DNA from: Fidelibacterota bacterium | Lineage (GTDB): Bacteria > Fidelibacterota > UBA8477 > JABMPR01 | Direction: 5' to 3' | DNA: 64,000 nucleotides | NCBI GenBank assembly: GCA_016845065.1 | Contig: JAERTG010000092.1 | Coordinates: forward strand, 57,012-121,011 | Shown: positions 53,269-61,911 of the stretch, piece after piece | How the letters are laid out: every line of letters begins with the position of its first letter | Numbering within the stretch: position 1 is the stretch's first letter | Position numbers and translations under genes: made by a program | Notes under the pieces: model-generated | Databases searched by the model: none | The model's input: only the letters and a program-made list of their open reading frames with translations | Told to the model about the DNA's origin: nothing

Positions 53269-53982
53269 ATGTCTCCTTCTCCTTCTGAGTTTGGACCCCT
53301 CACACATGCTTCACGTGGGTATGGATTCAGTGAGAAAGGTACTGTACTTGAGATTATCGAGCCATCTTCTAACTCACCACAATTATTATTAATGGGTGCC
53401 ATTCACGGTGATGAATCACTTTCAACTGTGCTCCTTTCGGAATGCCTGCGTTCAATTCAGGACCATGAATTAAAATCTTCAGTGATCCTTGCAGCAAATC
53501 CAGATGGGGTTGTGGCAGGGACACGATGCAATTACCGTGGCGTTGATTTAAATCGAAACTACCCTACTGCTAATTGGTCTCCCGACCCAGTTTATTATCG
53601 GAATCGACCAGGGGATCCTCAAAACATCGCTCTGAGCCCTGGATCTGTGGCTGCCTCAGAGTCAGAGACAAAAGCGCTCATAAATCTGATCCATGAAATA
53701 AAGCCTGATCTCATTGTTTCAATCCATGGTTTTCTGGGTTGTATAGATGATCCCGATGCTTCGGCCATAGCTCAGGATATGGCTCAGCGGAGTGAAATGG
53801 ATTTGGTTCCAGATGTTGGATATGCCACCCCAGGATCCTTTGGTTCATGGTGTAAAGAGCAGTCCATCCCTATTATCACCTATGAACTGCCCACCCAGGA
53901 TGTATCAGAAATGAAGCGTATCCATAATCCAATAATTAAAGACTTGATGACAGGTCATTATCACAAAATGCTACGCCACTAA
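53269..53982 (+). CDS. MpaA-like murein peptide amidase (M14 family)
   Basis: A 237-residue zinc carboxypeptidase. Motifs: MGAIHGDESL with zinc ligands His46 and Glu49, ANPDGVVAGTR, NYRGVDLNRNYPT, VSIHGFLG with a third ligand and TYELPTQ carrying the catalytic Glu. This order matches MpaA, which cleaves the gamma-D-Glu-diaminopimelate bond of murein peptides. No signal peptide, so cytoplasmic. The next gene, a racemase, is three bases away and forms the functional pair. Confidence 0.85.
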   Translation: MSPSPSEFGPLTHASRGYGFSEKGTVLEIIEPSSNSPQLLLMGAIHGDESLSTVLLSECLRSIQDHELKSSVILAANPDGVVAGTRCNYRGVDLNRNYPTANWSPDPVYYRNRPGDPQNIALSPGSVAASESETKALINLIHEIKPDLIVSIHGFLGCIDDPDASAIAQDMAQRSEMDLVPDVGYATPGSFGSWCKEQSIPIITYELPTQDVSEMKRIHNPIIKDLMTGHYHKMLRH

Positions 53983-53985
53983 TCC

Positions 53986-54861
53986 ATGCGCTGGATGATA
54001 ACAGATTCAGGCTTGGGAGGATTGTCAGTTTGTGCTGGGTTGGAGCAATTGCTAGCAAAGAACAACATGGGGCAGGGTGTGGAATTGCTATATGTCAATG
54101 CAACTCCAGACGATCGTATTGGTTACAACTCCCTGGAAACACAAAATGAACGAATAGATCTCTTTGATAGATTCCTGAAGGCCGCCAATAATCGATATGC
54201 TCCTGATAAAATAGCAATTGCCTGCAATACGCTTAGTGTGATATATGAGAGCACCGATTTTGCCTCAAAAACCGAAGTTGAGGTTAAAGGTATTGTTGAT
54301 GCAGGGGTTGCATTAATCAATAGAGGCTTGGATGACCACCCTGATCACAAACTGATCATATTTGCTACAGAGACCACGACGGAAGCTGGTACATATCACA
54401 GCCTCATATCAGCCGATAAATCTGATGTATCCGCTCAGGAATGTCCTGGATTAGCTCATGCCATTTCCAATGATGCTACCGGTATTGCCTGCAAATCTTT
54501 GCTAAACGGATATGTAGATGAGGCCCTACAGCGATTTAATGACTCTATCCAAAATATTTTCGCCTTTCTCGGCTGCACACATTATGGATACCAGGCTGAA
54601 GTATTCAAGACGCTCCTAGAAGATCGGGGTTGTCCAACAAATATCCTTAATCCCAATGATCTCCTGGTGGAGCAACTGATTTCGAACAATCATTCACCTG
54701 CAAGAGGTGATACACCCCTTCGTATCAAGTTTGTGAGCAGATATACCATTCCTCGGGCTGAGATTGAGTCGATGGAAAGCTACTTCGAGGATTCAGCACC
54801 CCTGACGCTGCGAGCCTTACGCGAGCAGGTCGTCGTACCAGATTTGTTTAGCCGCGAATAG
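53986..54861 (+). CDS. Asp/Glu racemase-family protein, divergent MurI
   Basis: A 291-residue protein. TDSGLGGLSVCAGL matches the MurI N-terminus, and both catalytic cysteines are present in IACNTLSVI and FLGCTHYGY. The usual MurI block YxGDTARxPYG is replaced by YVNATPDDRIGYNSLETQNERI, so it is not a standard glutamate racemase. It follows MpaA by three bases, suggesting it acts on the freed glutamate or on the cleaved peptide. Whether this is the cell's essential MurI cannot be told here. Confidence 0.75.
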   Translation: MRWMITDSGLGGLSVCAGLEQLLAKNNMGQGVELLYVNATPDDRIGYNSLETQNERIDLFDRFLKAANNRYAPDKIAIACNTLSVIYESTDFASKTEVEVKGIVDAGVALINRGLDDHPDHKLIIFATETTTEAGTYHSLISADKSDVSAQECPGLAHAISNDATGIACKSLLNGYVDEALQRFNDSIQNIFAFLGCTHYGYQAEVFKTLLEDRGCPTNILNPNDLLVEQLISNNHSPARGDTPLRIKFVSRYTIPRAEIESMESYFEDSAPLTLRALREQVVVPDLFSRE

Positions 54862-54893
54862 TACCTGGAGAAAATCAACTTGCTTATATCACG

Positions 54894-55033
54894 ATGATAT
54901 GGGGACATATCATTATGATGAATTTCAGACCTGAATTCCGCATTGGTCTGCATGGATATATGATCTATATAACCAATAAAAACAATAATATAAGAATATG
55001 GTTTTTGAGGGTGGCACAGCACTTGGTTATATA
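54894..55033. promoter_or_regulatory. Inverted repeats upstream of the VNG-repeat lipoprotein
   Basis: An ATGATAT-GGGGAC-ATATCAT dyad lies at 54894-54913. A second pair, TATATAACCAA (54966-54976) and TTGGTTATATA (55023-55033), is a perfect 11-base inverted repeat 46 bases apart. The right arm of that pair is 53 bases before the ATG at 55087. This is a 225-base gap between genes and its only clear content. Confidence 0.5.
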
Positions 55034-55086
55034 AAAGTACCATGACGAAGAAATTACATAAAACAATGACCTGGGAGATTAGACTT

Positions 55087-55785
55087 ATGAAACACACGGC
55101 CTTAGTAGCTTTAGCAACATTGATGTTGGCTTGTGGTGCATCTTCAGATACGCATATTAACAAAAGCATCAAGGTTGGTGATGGCGAACACAGGAAGGGA
55201 AGTTTACGCTCCGTAAACGGAACTATAAATGTTGGTAACGAAGCTTTAGTTGAGGGAAACTGTACTACCGTGAATGGTGAAATTAATGTTGGTGAAAACA
55301 GCGAGGTCGGTGAAGTCTCCTGTGTAAACGGCAGTATTAGTTTGGATCGAAACTCCAAAGCCAGTGAAGTCTCTTGTGTAAATGGATCAATCATGCTTGG
55401 TGGAGAGGTTAAAGTTGATGGTGATGTCTCAACTGTAAACGGAGAAATTCGCAGCAAGCGCGAAGTTCAAATAGCTGGTGATCTTGAAACTGTAAATGGT
55501 GATATGAAGGTAACTCAAACCACAATTAAGGGGAATTTGAGTACGGTAAATGGAGATGTATCACTGTATGAGAAGAGCATTGTCCGCGGGGATATCATCA
55601 TTGATAGAGATAACAAGAAACCAAAACATAAAGAACATAAAGAATTGGTCATTACCATTGATGGAAAGTCAAAGGTAAAAGGCAATATTGAAGTTAGAGG
55701 CGATGAACCAAATGTGAAGGTGATCCTCGCAGGTGGCGGCGAAGTCCTGGGAGAAATCATCAACGCTGAGGTCGTCCGCAAATAA
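55087..55785 (+). CDS. Lipoprotein with seven VNG beta-helix repeats
   Basis: About 232 residues, lipobox LMLAC. The body is seven tandem 18-20-residue coils each marked VNG: SVNGTINVG, TVNGEINVG, CVNGSISLD, CVNGSIMLG, TVNGEIRS, TVNGDMKV, TVNGDVSLY, then a Lys/His-rich linker (NKKPKHKEHKE) and a further strand region. This is a bactofilin-like or DUF4097-like right-handed beta-helix on a lipid anchor. The upstream ATG at 55042 adds 15 residues before the signal peptide, so 55087 is preferred. Role unknown, perhaps structural at the envelope. Confidence 0.78.
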   Translation: MKHTALVALATLMLACGASSDTHINKSIKVGDGEHRKGSLRSVNGTINVGNEALVEGNCTTVNGEINVGENSEVGEVSCVNGSISLDRNSKASEVSCVNGSIMLGGEVKVDGDVSTVNGEIRSKREVQIAGDLETVNGDMKVTQTTIKGNLSTVNGDVSLYEKSIVRGDIIIDRDNKKPKHKEHKELVITIDGKSKVKGNIEVRGDEPNVKVILAGGGEVLGEIINAEVVRK

Positions 55786-55814
55786 CAGACCCCCAAAGTG
55801 GGTGTCATACAATG

Positions 55815-55840
55815 AAGGGCCTTCGGGCCCTTTGTTGTTT
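55815..55840 (+). terminator. Terminator after the VNG-repeat lipoprotein
   Basis: AAGGGCC-TTCG-GGCCCTT, a seven-base stem with a UUCG tetraloop, followed by TGTTGTTTT. Confidence 0.88.
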
Positions 55841-55948
55841 TATACAGGTCTTCCTCATGCACCAATGAGCTTGTAGACCTCTCTATATTCCGTCGCAAAA
55901 ACTCCTACAATCAATATTAACTCGTTTAGACCTCTGAATCATTCCGGT

Positions 55949-55976
55949 TTGTCACAGCCTTCATTTATGCTATCCT
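55949..55976 (+). promoter_or_regulatory. Promoter of the class IV aminotransferase
   Basis: TTGTCA (55949-55954), 16-base spacer and TATCCT (55971-55976), 24 bases before the ATG. Short leader, consistent with a ribosome-binding site GGATGGAGG. Confidence 0.55.
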
Positions 55977-56000
55977 ATACGGGATGGAGGTTCAAACACA

Positions 56001-56840
56001 ATGCTAATTTATTCTAATGGATCCTGGGTTGAAGCTCATAAGGCTGTGGTACCATTTAGCGATCAGGGCTTTCTCTACGGTGACAGTTTATTTGAGACCA
56101 TTCGGGTCAATCATGGGCATGCTTTTCGCCTGGAGAAGCACTTGGAGCGGATGCATAGCGGGATGGAAACCATCCATATGGCAGGAATTGACCTGCTGGC
56201 AGATATTCCCGAAATTTTAGAGACATTCATTTCAAATAATGATATAGATAGTGCCCTGACACGCATCATCATAACCCGTGGAATGAGTCAGGGGAAACCC
56301 TGGAGATCAGAATCTGACCCAGCTCTTTACATGACCTCCCGACCCATTAGTAAACCTGAGCAATGGCCAGTAAAAGTGGTTTATCTGGAAGAAAAGAATT
56401 ATCCCATCCTTCGTTTTCATCCTGCAATCAAGTCAGGCAATTATTTAGGAAACATGCTGGCCAAAAAAGATGCGGAAGATGTGGGAGCATTCGAACCTAT
56501 ATTTGTGAATCGGGATGGCTATGTCACAGAATGTGCAATCAGAAATATTTTTTTCATCAGAGATGATGTGTTGCTCACACCTTCTCTGGAGTTGGGCGTT
56601 TTGCCAGGTGTCATCCGAGACACCATCATGGAGTTGGCCGAAAAACGTCAGTTGAAAGTGCAGGAGACATTGATAATAAAAGATGATGTACAGGAGATGG
56701 ATGAAGCCTTCATTTCCAGTACAGGTGTTGGAGTTCTCCCAGTGACCTGGGATGGATTTCAATCCAACTATCGCCATAGTCAAGTTCTCAGAGAGGATTT
56801 ACATAAGCTTTTTGAAGCAGGAGAAACAGATGTCACATAA
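56001..56840 (+). CDS. Class IV aminotransferase (PabC / D-amino acid or branched-chain type)
   Basis: A 279-residue PLP enzyme. Motifs: FSDQGFLYGDSLFETIRV, the PLP lysine in HPAIKSGNYLGNMLAKK, the PLP-phosphate site in GYVTECAIRNIFF, and LTPSLELGVLPGVIRD. Without substrate-channel knowledge it could be an aminodeoxychorismate lyase (PabC), a D-amino acid aminotransferase or a branched-chain aminotransferase. It is the first of four overlapping or adjacent genes leading to tgt. Confidence 0.85.
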   Translation: MLIYSNGSWVEAHKAVVPFSDQGFLYGDSLFETIRVNHGHAFRLEKHLERMHSGMETIHMAGIDLLADIPEILETFISNNDIDSALTRIIITRGMSQGKPWRSESDPALYMTSRPISKPEQWPVKVVYLEEKNYPILRFHPAIKSGNYLGNMLAKKDAEDVGAFEPIFVNRDGYVTECAIRNIFFIRDDVLLTPSLELGVLPGVIRDTIMELAEKRQLKVQETLIIKDDVQEMDEAFISSTGVGVLPVTWDGFQSNYRHSQVLREDLHKLFEAGETDVT

Positions 56841-57399
56841 AAAATTCGACCCCAGCCGCGCGGAACGTTTGATTGCACCAGAACGATACCAGGAATTAAA
56901 ACCTGATGTAATCCTATCACAACTAGGTATAGCACCCGGTAGTACAATACTGGATTTAGGATGTGGTAATGGCTTTTTCACCTTCCCAGCTGCTGTTGCC
57001 ATGGGGGATGGAATGGTCATCGCAGCCGATATGTCTGAAGAGATGTTATCCCTCCTGAGACAACGTAGCACACCGGACAATATCCAGATTTTGAAAGTTG
57101 ATGAGGTAAAAATGGATGTGGAGGATGATTCAGTTGATGCTGCTGTCCTCATAGCTGTATATCATGAATTCAAGTCCCCTCTGGATAATTTGGCAGAAAT
57201 TACCCGTACCCTCAAATCAAATGGCAAGATCCTGATCCTGGATTGGGATCCTCAGGCGGATAAAGAGCGAGGACCTGGGAAGGCACATCGTGTTGCAAAG
57301 ACACAGGCAATAAGGACTCTGGAAGCTTCAAATTTCACCGTAGAGAGTCACGAGAATTATACTCAGGATATGTGGATGATCATCGCCCACACCAATTGA
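56830..57399 (+). CDS. Class I SAM-dependent methyltransferase
   Basis: About 189 residues from the ATG that overlaps the aminotransferase by 11 bases, with CAGGAG upstream. Motif I ILDLGCGNGFFTFPAA, acidic strand VIAADMSEEML, and DAAVLIAVYHEFKSPLDNLAEITRTLKSNGKILILDW (motifs post I to III) fit the UbiE/Met11 fold. Target unknown. The long upstream extension of the frame lies inside the previous gene and is not used. Confidence 0.85.
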   Translation: MSHKKFDPSRAERLIAPERYQELKPDVILSQLGIAPGSTILDLGCGNGFFTFPAAVAMGDGMVIAADMSEEMLSLLRQRSTPDNIQILKVDEVKMDVEDDSVDAAVLIAVYHEFKSPLDNLAEITRTLKSNGKILILDWDPQADKERGPGKAHRVAKTQAIRTLEASNFTVESHENYTQDMWMIIAHTN

Positions 57400-57425
57400 A
57401 AGTTATCAGGTGAATGGGGGTGTCG

Positions 57426-58007
57426 ATGCGGAAACTAAACCTTTACTACATTGTGAGTATCATAACTCTAGCGTTTATGATGTTTATCCTCTTCCGTACT
57501 TTGCAGGTCACAGGGTGGTTTGATGAACCTCAGGAAAAGAGTCCTGCAGAGCGTTTACTTCAGTCCTATCCAGGGAAATATCAGTTAAGCCTGAGTGGAG
57601 GTGACCAACCTCTTCACGAAGTTGTGATAGAACCACAAAAAGACTCGGCTGAAGTGAGTTGGTTGAGAATTAGTCTGGACTCACTACCAAAGTATCTTAT
57701 TAAAGTGAGCAACTTTGAAGATGATCAAATTCTGATTGAAACATATAGTTTTGATTCAACCGGCAACCCAGAACGTCTGGAGGGATGCGAACTTCTCTTG
57801 AAAGAAGATAAAACAGATAATTTCGTGGGAAGTACAATAGGTGATTTTTGTGGACTTATGGAGCAGTCCTCGGAGTATCTTGGACTGGATCTATTGCTAA
57901 GTGAATCCATCGTGTCATTAAAGATTCAGGCAGGTGTACTGGGGCAGGAAAACAGTCCTGAACCAATGAAATTTTTGTTAGAGAGGTTGAATCATGGTAG
58001 AGAGTAA
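57426..58007 (+). CDS. Single-pass membrane protein with a possible CpcT/CpeT-like domain
   Basis: About 193 residues with one N-terminal helix (YIVSIITLAFMMFILF). The soluble part has an anti-parallel strand pattern and LEGCELLLKE, FVGSTIGDFC with two cysteines spaced as in CpcT/CpeT chromophore lyases (GC..LL...F.G.T...C). Overall similarity is weak, so this is a fold-level guess. ATG 57426 follows GGGGGTG; an ATG at 57414 is possible. It overlaps tgt by 14 bases and is therefore co-translated with it. Confidence 0.55.
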   Translation: MRKLNLYYIVSIITLAFMMFILFRTLQVTGWFDEPQEKSPAERLLQSYPGKYQLSLSGGDQPLHEVVIEPQKDSAEVSWLRISLDSLPKYLIKVSNFEDDQILIETYSFDSTGNPERLEGCELLLKEDKTDNFVGSTIGDFCGLMEQSSEYLGLDLLLSESIVSLKIQAGVLGQENSPEPMKFLLERLNHGRE

Positions 58008-59133
58008 AAAAGATATCCAATTTAAGCTGACACGGACTGATCCCTCTGGTGCTCGACGGGGTCATTTTTTCACCGAGCATGGCAAGGTTGAGACGCCTAC
58101 TTTTATGCCGGTTGGGACTGCTGGATTTGTTCGCTCCACTCCCATGCGCGATGTAGCTGAATCAGGGGCTCAGGTTGTTCTGGGTAACACATATCACCTA
58201 TCACTTGGTGAGCGGCTCCAAACTGTAAAGCGGGCCGGAGGTTTGCATCGATTCATGGGTTGGGAAGGGACTATTCTCACTGATTCTGGTGGTTTCCAGG
58301 TATTTTCCCTGGAGGGTCGAGAGATATCAGAGAAAGGTGTGTCTTTCCAATTTGAAGAAAATGGAGAGAAGCTCTTTCTCGGTCCAGAACAGTCCATGGC
58401 TATCCAACGTGATCTTGGTTCAGATATCGTGATGGCCTTTGATGAATGTGTGGATTACAAAGCTCCCCAGGAATATGTACAAAAGTCTGTCGAACGTACA
58501 ACACGTTGGGCTGAGAGAAGTCGAGAATATCCGCTCCAGGATCATCAATTCATGTTTGGAATAGTCCAAGGTGGGATTTTTCAATCACTAAGGCGTCAGA
58601 GTGCCACCGAGATTACCAATATTCCTTTTGATGGCTTTGCCATTGGTGGGGTGAGTGTTGGTGAGGGTCTGGCACTACTCAAAGAAGTAGTTGGCTACAC
58701 CACACCACTACTACCACCTATGAAACCTCGCTATCTAATGGGTGTTGGTTTACCTGAAGATATCCTCGCTTCAGTTGAACGTGGGATAGATATGTTTGAT
58801 TGTGTGATTCCGACGCGTTATGCCAGGCAGGGAACCCTGTTTACCAGAATGGGCAAGTTACGTATCATGGATAAAGTCTTCCGTAAGGATAAATATCCTC
58901 TGGATACTGCCTGTCGCTGTTATACGTGTCAGACTTACTCTCGAATGGTCCTGCGGTATCTCTTTTTCTCGAAGGATCCATTGGCTGAAACACTGGCAAC
59001 TATTCATAACCTGACCTTCTATCAGGATCTCATGGCGGACATTCGTAGAGCCATAGAGAAGGGGAATTACGACAATTTTCAAAGGGGTTGGTTGAACAGC
59101 TATTTTCGGAAGAATAGTCCCCGAAAGAAGTAA
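57994..59133 (+). CDS. tgt: Queuine/preQ1 tRNA-ribosyltransferase
   Basis: Exchanges guanine-34 of GUN-anticodon tRNAs for the queuosine precursor preQ1. It has 379 residues. The active-site pattern includes MPVGTAGFVRS, LGNTYHLSL, LTDSGGFQVFSL, FDECVDYKAP, FGIVQGGIF, IGGVSVGEG, the nucleophilic Asp in DMFDCVIPTRYARQGTLF, and the zinc site CRCYTCQTYSR with a distant His in TIHNL. The N-terminus overlaps the membrane protein. No queA, queC-F or other queuosine gene is in the window. Confidence 0.95.
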   Translation: MVESKKDIQFKLTRTDPSGARRGHFFTEHGKVETPTFMPVGTAGFVRSTPMRDVAESGAQVVLGNTYHLSLGERLQTVKRAGGLHRFMGWEGTILTDSGGFQVFSLEGREISEKGVSFQFEENGEKLFLGPEQSMAIQRDLGSDIVMAFDECVDYKAPQEYVQKSVERTTRWAERSREYPLQDHQFMFGIVQGGIFQSLRRQSATEITNIPFDGFAIGGVSVGEGLALLKEVVGYTTPLLPPMKPRYLMGVGLPEDILASVERGIDMFDCVIPTRYARQGTLFTRMGKLRIMDKVFRKDKYPLDTACRCYTCQTYSRMVLRYLFFSKDPLAETLATIHNLTFYQDLMADIRRAIEKGNYDNFQRGWLNSYFRKNSPRKK

Positions 59134-59170
59134 AAAACACCTTAGATCGACATCTGAATGTGCCCTTGCT

Positions 59171-59200
59171 TTGACAGGGGTGGCCTTTTAAATTCATATT
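59171..59200 (+). promoter_or_regulatory. Promoter upstream of the Pro/Ala-rich protein
   Basis: TTGACA (59171-59176), 18-base spacer and CATATT (59195-59200), 27 bases before the ATG at 59227. The -10 is imperfect. Confidence 0.5.
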
Positions 59201-59226
59201 CAATTATTGTTAGAGCTGGAGGAATA

Positions 59227-59748
59227 ATGGGCGACATTGATTTAAAGAATGCTGAGAGCAGGACGAAATATCTGAAAGACAACCTTGGGAATCTCATGAA
59301 CGGGATTGATTCCAATTATGGCCAGGTTCTCATGGATGAGTTGATGCGTCGCATGGAAGCCACCGTCAGTGAGTTTAATGAAGAGGTGAAAGCCATGTTG
59401 GGACAACTGCAGGGGAAAAAACCAACCCCTAGGGACAACATCCTTACTTCAACGCCCCAACCAGAACCACAGGCACCCCCTGCTCCTCGAGCTGCACCAG
59501 CGCCACCACCGCAGGCAACACCAGCACCACCGACAACAGATCTAAAATCAGCACCTCCAGTGGTTGAGCCTGAACCTGCAGTAGATATACCATCATTCAG
59601 TGAGGATTTGAGTGAACCTGAACCTGTTGCCGCTCAACCTGCACCACCCTCAGATTCTGAATCTGTAAAGGAAGTAGAAATTGAAGTGGATCTCCCCCCA
59701 GATCAACTTTCAGATTTTGAGAAAAAACTCAGATCTCTTTCGAGTTAG
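59227..59748 (+). CDS. Small coiled-coil protein with Pro/Ala-rich linker
   Basis: About 173 residues. A charged helical N-terminus (IDLKNAESRTKYLKDNLGNLMNGIDSNYGQ, with a likely coiled coil in DELMRRMEATVSEFNEEVKAML), then a disordered Pro/Ala/Glu-rich region (about 70-145; PAPRAAPAPPPQATPAPP), and an acidic C-terminal helix (DLPPDQLSDFEKKLRSL). Two helices joined by a flexible linker suggest an adaptor. GGAGG precedes the ATG; the upstream ATG at 59158 gives no support. No known family. A terminator follows. Confidence 0.68.
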   Translation: MGDIDLKNAESRTKYLKDNLGNLMNGIDSNYGQVLMDELMRRMEATVSEFNEEVKAMLGQLQGKKPTPRDNILTSTPQPEPQAPPAPRAAPAPPPQATPAPPTTDLKSAPPVVEPEPAVDIPSFSEDLSEPEPVAAQPAPPSDSESVKEVEIEVDLPPDQLSDFEKKLRSLSS

Positions 59749-59774
59749 TTTTACGCATAAATAAATAGTTTTTG

Positions 59775-59804
59775 AAGCGGCGACTTGATTCGCCGCTTTT
59801 TTTT
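59775..59804 (+). terminator. Terminator after the Pro/Ala-rich protein
   Basis: AAGCGGCGA-CTTGAT-TCGCCGCTT, a nine-base stem followed by eight T (59797-59804). The 210 bases beyond it up to the next gene's stop hold no gene that I can recognise. Confidence 0.92.
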
Positions 59805-60014
59805 ATAGGTATATGCTCCGAGTTCCCTCGGCGAGACGAATCGGGTTCCATCTAGAAAGTAGAAATGAAGCTAGCAATTAATCATGTCAACATGAGGTGC
59901 CTGCAGGGCAGTCTCAGATGATGTTGGTAGACGTGTGACTAGAGCTTCGAGATTATAGCTTGGCTATGAGCGATCTGTTGCCATTCCCTTTGGGCGGATA
60001 ACTTCGACAAAATG

Positions 60015-60803
60015 TTAATTCGCAGGACTCCACTTGAAATGCAGGACTTGGGGTAGATGATCTGAAGCAATCGAGGTTTCTGGATGTTGAAATTCCACCT
60101 GCTTGACTATCTCGACACCTTCACTTATAAAAATATAATCGATTCGTCGTTCCGGTCTTTCAGCTGGGAAAGTTGGCTGAGGTTCGGTTTTAAATTCAGC
60201 CAGACCATCTCTCAAGTACTTTCTGAGTTCCAGATAACTATCAGAATCCGGTTCAAAGTTAAAATCACCAGCTAAAATTAGTTTTGTGTTGTCGGGTAGT
60301 CCCTTGACAATGCTTTGAACCTGTTCCTGGCGTTCTTCAGGGTTCAAACCGAGATGAGTCCCCAAAACGATGAGAGTGTCACCTCCGACATCCAACCGGC
60401 TTATAAAGACACTCCTGCCCTCTAAAAGTGTATCGGTGGATAAATCAAGGATATGGAAGTCAATAATCGGATATCGGGTTAAAAGTGCATTCCCGTATTG
60501 TCCACCATCATAATGAATGGATTGACCAAAAACTGCGGACATTTCCAACAAACCACCTAGACTATCTGCTTGATCAACTCCAAAGGATCTTTCAGTCCCT
60601 TTATCAACTTCATTCAGAATAACAATATCTGGGTTGGCAGCTTTGATAACACGAGCCGTGCGCTCCAGGTCCAAAACGCCATCCAGGCCTACACCATGCC
60701 TGATGTTGTACGTCATGATGCGATGGCTATCGATTTGTGCTGAACAATTGCAGAGTAGGTTGCCTGTTAGGAACAACAGGGCAGCAAGGAACTTGGGTGT
60801 CAT
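60015..60803 (-). CDS. Endonuclease/exonuclease/phosphatase (EEP) family secreted hydrolase
   Basis: About 262 residues with a signal peptide (LAALLFLTGNLLCNCSAQ). EEP motifs: MTYNIRHG, VILNEVDKG, THLGLN, AGDFNFEPDSD, RIDYIF and the terminal SDHLP, so the metal and catalytic residues are intact. The substrate could be a nucleic acid, phospholipid or phosphoinositide. The upstream extension to 60872 overlaps the NlpC/P60 gene and lacks a signal peptide, so ATG 60803 is used. It follows that gene by seven bases. Confidence 0.82.
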   Translation of the reverse strand: MTPKFLAALLFLTGNLLCNCSAQIDSHRIMTYNIRHGVGLDGVLDLERTARVIKAANPDIVILNEVDKGTERSFGVDQADSLGGLLEMSAVFGQSIHYDGGQYGNALLTRYPIIDFHILDLSTDTLLEGRSVFISRLDVGGDTLIVLGTHLGLNPEERQEQVQSIVKGLPDNTKLILAGDFNFEPDSDSYLELRKYLRDGLAEFKTEPQPTFPAERPERRIDYIFISEGVEIVKQVEFQHPETSIASDHLPQVLHFKWSPAN

Positions 60804-60810
60804 CGGATTT

Positions 60811-61911
60811 CTATTCAAATATGCGTTTAGCAAAGGCGAAGCGTCGTCCCAGGCTTTCGGAGTAGTCTTCATGTTCAGGATTCATGCTCTGAATTTGAAC
60901 ACCTTTCCCCAGACTATGGATGACTCTATCATCACCCATGTAAATGGCAATATGGGTAATCATGCGTCGACTGCCTGCAAAAAATATCAAGTCTCCCGGA
61001 AGCATGGCATCCATCCATCCTGGATATCCAATAATTCGACCCACATTGGCCATTTCATCAGAATCTCTTGGCAGGTTGATATTATTCAGCGCGTAACTCT
61101 GCATGACAAATCCGGAGCAATCTACACCATCTGCAGATCGACCACCCCACACATAGGGGAGGCCCAGGTATTGCTGCGCTGAGTTGAGAATTTCCTGACG
61201 AAGTGGATTGGTTTTTGGATCAACAATTTTGTAGTCCTCTGGCGAAATCACTTTTTCTGAACCATCAGCCATGAGCAGCTTGTCATTCTTCAGGTAGGGT
61301 AGTCGAGTGCCCATCATGATGATTATTCCATTGTCCAAGGTGTCATTGCTCATGAAGACGGCTTGCTTTCCGACCTGATAGCGATTCCACTCTTGAAGAT
61401 TGACACGGCGCAGAGCGCTTTTGGGAATGTATCCCAAATAACCAATAGCTGATTGAACCTGCAGATATTTATCCGTTTCTCGGATAAGCCTCACGGGTTC
61501 ACCGTAGAGCATTTCGGTGCCCTCCTGTTTTACATCAACAGGTTTATAGCGACCCATTATGTAAGGTTCAGTAATTATTCCATAAGCCTGCTCATCAGGA
61601 AATGATTCAGGAAGGTAGTGCACCCTATCGATCACCTCAAAATCATAACCGGCTTTTTTTAGCTTCCGAGCGATACCACGAACAGGGATAGAGTAGAAGG
61701 CTTCACCAGTGAAAATAATTGACTCGCCATCTATTTCCGCCTGTATATCCTGATACCATATTCGTGAATCCAGGTAAAAATCTGCATTGGCCTGCTCAAC
61801 AATGGCATGAATCTCGGCATGTTTCTTATTCGCGGGGATGTGAATGCAGGTATTCAGTAAGATTATGCCCAGGAACAGGATAATGTTTGTTCGTAATGAA
61901 GTGGTGCTCAC
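60811..61911 (-). CDS. NlpC/P60 family murein peptidase with SH3-like domains
   Basis: About 366 residues. N-terminal hydrophobic signal (IILFLGIILLNTC), SH3-type strands in the middle (YLQVQSAIGYLGYIPKSALRRV), then the catalytic NlpC/P60 domain with LPYVWGGRSADGVDCSGFVM (Cys at about 265), MLPGDLIFFAG and the His in ITHIAIYMGDDRVIHS. It resembles gamma-D-glutamyl-L-diamino acid endopeptidases of the periplasm. ATG 61941 opens the frame, but AAGGGGA six bases before the GTG at 61911 makes that start likelier. The EEP gene follows after seven bases. Confidence 0.85.
   Translation of the reverse strand: MSTTSLRTNIILFLGIILLNTCIHIPANKKHAEIHAIVEQANADFYLDSRIWYQDIQAEIDGESIIFTGEAFYSIPVRGIARKLKKAGYDFEVIDRVHYLPESFPDEQAYGIITEPYIMGRYKPVDVKQEGTEMLYGEPVRLIRETDKYLQVQSAIGYLGYIPKSALRRVNLQEWNRYQVGKQAVFMSNDTLDNGIIIMMGTRLPYLKNDKLLMADGSEKVISPEDYKIVDPKTNPLRQEILNSAQQYLGLPYVWGGRSADGVDCSGFVMQSYALNNINLPRDSDEMANVGRIIGYPGWMDAMLPGDLIFFAGSRRMITHIAIYMGDDRVIHSLGKGVQIQSMNPEHEDYSESLGRRFAFAKRIFE

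Noticed and set aside
59805..60014. Structured RNA in the gap after the terminator
   Set aside because: A few short stems (for example CCGAG/CTCGG) can be drawn, but nothing matches a known RNA family.
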